The notes under the pieces: generated by a model | Told to the model about the DNA's origin: nothing | The model's database searches: none | The model's input: the letters and a program-made list of their open reading frames with translations, nothing else | Origin: Deltaproteobacteria bacterium | GTDB taxonomy: Bacteria > Desulfobacterota > SM23-61 | Direction: 5' to 3' | Assembly (NCBI GenBank): GCA_029857975.1 | Contig: JAOUFX010000172.1 | Span: 1 to 6,515, forward strand | DNA length: 6,515 bases | Program-made: the position numbers and the translations under genes | Shown: one piece after another, positions 5,398-6,515 of the stretch | How positions within the stretch are numbered: the stretch's first letter is position 1 | Layout of the letters: each line of letters starts with the position of its first letter

Positions 5398-6515
5398 CTA
5401 CGAACCATATTCACACCAATCCAATATGGTTACAGCCAGAATTTTAGTTGCCTGGATAAGATCTTCGATGGCCACCCATTCATTGTTGGCGTGCATCTGT
5501 TCGGTCATGCCGGGGCCAAAGATCACGGTGGGGGTGTACCCGTAACGATTCATAAAGCGAATATCCGCAGCCCCTTCGCGCCCGCTGATGACAGGCTCCT
5601 TTTTGGTCATCTCCCGGAAATTCTTACAGAGGGTTTGGACGATGGGGCTTTTAACCGGGATCTCCGAGGGCTCGGCGAAGTAGCCTCGGAAAACGACTTC
5701 TGGAGGATGTTCTTTCAGCCAGGGATCATCGGCAACCTTTTCATAAATAAAACGAACGAACTCCTCTTTGACCGCTGCCGGGTCCTCCCCCGGAACAGTA
5801 GCCATGCTTCCTTTCAAAAGGCAGGTATCCGGAAAGGCGCTGTGGTAGGAACCGCTTTCAAAGACGCCGACCATGCAAGGAATAGCGCCGCGAATTTCGG
5901 GATAAAGGGGATGGCTCAGGCGCCCGACGCGCCTACGCTCGAAATCGGAAACGGCTTGGGTAACTTTGTAACCCTGATCAATGGCGTTTACGCCTTCCCA
6001 GCGGCGCTGGATCCCGGCGGCCTTGCCTTTGACTTTGATCTCAAACCAGATGCGTCCGATCGAGCCGGGCTGTACCCGCATACTGCTCGTTTCGCAGCAG
6101 ATCCCCCCGTCAGCCCGGTATCCCTTGATCACACAGGCCAGCGTGCCGTTGCCGCTTAATTCCTCATCCACCGTGTATTCGAGGGTGACATTCCCCTTCA
6201 GTTTTATCCCTGTTTCCAGGATCGACTGCACAGCCATGGTCATGGCCGCCAGTCCGGCTTTCATATCCGATGCCCCGCGGCCATAAACCCGGCCATCGGC
6301 TATATCCCCCGACCATGGCCCATGTTTCCAGCTTTCTGGCGCACCTGCAGGGATCACGTCGACATGGCCGTTGAAAAGCAGAGACCTCCCTCCCCCGCTT
6401 CCCCGGAGAATTCCAACAGCATTCGGCCGTCCCTGATAATCACGAGAAACATCTACGTAAGCGGGATGACTCTTCAACGCTTCCAAGTCCGGCTCCCAAA
6501 GATCTACGATAAGCC
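5398..6515 (-). CDS. M20-family metallohydrolase (ArgE/DapE/ACY1-like deacylase), N-terminus cut by window edge
   Basis: 371 codons are visible (first whole codon at 6511-6513), open to the right edge. The frame continues upstream of a TTG at 6484-6486 with residues VDLWEPD that resemble the M20 family, so the true start lies outside. Known members hydrolyse N-acyl amino acids or small peptides with a two-metal centre. The metal and catalytic set is complete: His50 and Asp52 in GHVDVIP, bridging Asp83 in GRGASDMKAG, catalytic Glu117 and ligand Glu118 in VDEEL, Glu141 in CETSS, and His341 in EQMHANNEW (numbered from the first visible residue). The satellite-domain motif usually read as GKxAHxxxxxxGVNAI is here GKAAGIQRRWEGVNAI: the substrate-contacting histidine is glycine (167), so the substrate may differ from classical deacylases. 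It is the first visible gene of the operon and probably releases an amino compound used by the PLP enzyme (inference). Confidence 0.95.
   Translation of the reverse strand, partial: LIVDLWEPDLEALKSHPAYVDVSRDYQGRPNAVGILRGSGGGRSLLFNGHVDVIPAGAPESWKHGPWSGDIADGRVYGRGASDMKAGLAAMTMAVQSILETGIKLKGNVTLEYTVDEELSGNGTLACVIKGYRADGGICCETSSMRVQPGSIGRIWFEIKVKGKAAGIQRRWEGVNAIDQGYKVTQAVSDFERRRVGRLSHPLYPEIRGAIPCMVGVFESGSYHSAFPDTCLLKGSMATVPGEDPAAVKEEFVRFIYEKVADDPWLKEHPPEVVFRGYFAEPSEIPVKSPIVQTLCKNFREMTKKEPVISGREGAADIRFMNRYGYTPTVIFGPGMTEQMHANNEWVAIEDLIQATKILAVTILDWCEYGS

Noticed and set aside
5491..6286. A 222-codon plus-strand frame and a smaller one opposite the M20 gene
   Set aside because: The minus strand encodes the full M20 catalytic set here; the plus-strand frames show no domain and are shadows.

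Overview
The window carries a single strand-consistent gene cluster. All six confidently called genes read on the minus strand, with no gap longer than about 140 bases, so it looks like one operon read from right to left. Both ends are cut: the first gene (an M20 metallopeptidase-family amidohydrolase) lacks its N-terminus at the right edge, and the last (an iron-type alcohol dehydrogenase) lacks its C-terminal part at the left edge.

Order in the direction of transcription: (1) M20-family deacylase/amidohydrolase, 5398-6515, partial; (2) a 490-residue fold-type II pyridoxal-phosphate (PLP) enzyme of uncertain reaction, 3872-5344; (3) an intergenic inverted-repeat element built of octamers, 3780-3866; (4) a complete tripartite TRAP transporter, namely the periplasmic binding protein DctP (2727-3731), small membrane subunit DctQ (2167-2673) and large membrane subunit DctM (813-2099); (5) an iron-type alcohol dehydrogenase, 1-694, partial. 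A doubtful 36-codon reading frame sits between dctM and the dehydrogenase.

Inferred joint role: the TRAP system imports an organic acid, probably carboxylate-bearing. The M20 enzyme would hydrolyse an amide or N-acyl bond, the PLP enzyme would act on the released amino compound, and the dehydrogenase would interconvert an aldehyde or ketone with an alcohol using NAD(H). The substrate cannot be read from sequence. I do not recognise this exact combination as a named pathway, so it is a reasonable candidate for an undescribed catabolic module. Each part belongs to a well-known superfamily, and nothing here suggests a defence system, mobile element, CRISPR array or RNA gene.

Organism: the TRAP system and a binding protein with an ordinary AxA signal peptide (no lipobox cysteine) favour a Gram-negative bacterium. 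Base composition is around 50% G+C, and Shine-Dalgarno sites of the AGGAGG type precede several genes. A TRAP-rich anaerobe, such as a member of the former Deltaproteobacteria, would fit, but that is a guess from style and not a demonstrated placement. No promoter for the operon is visible; it probably lies beyond the right edge.
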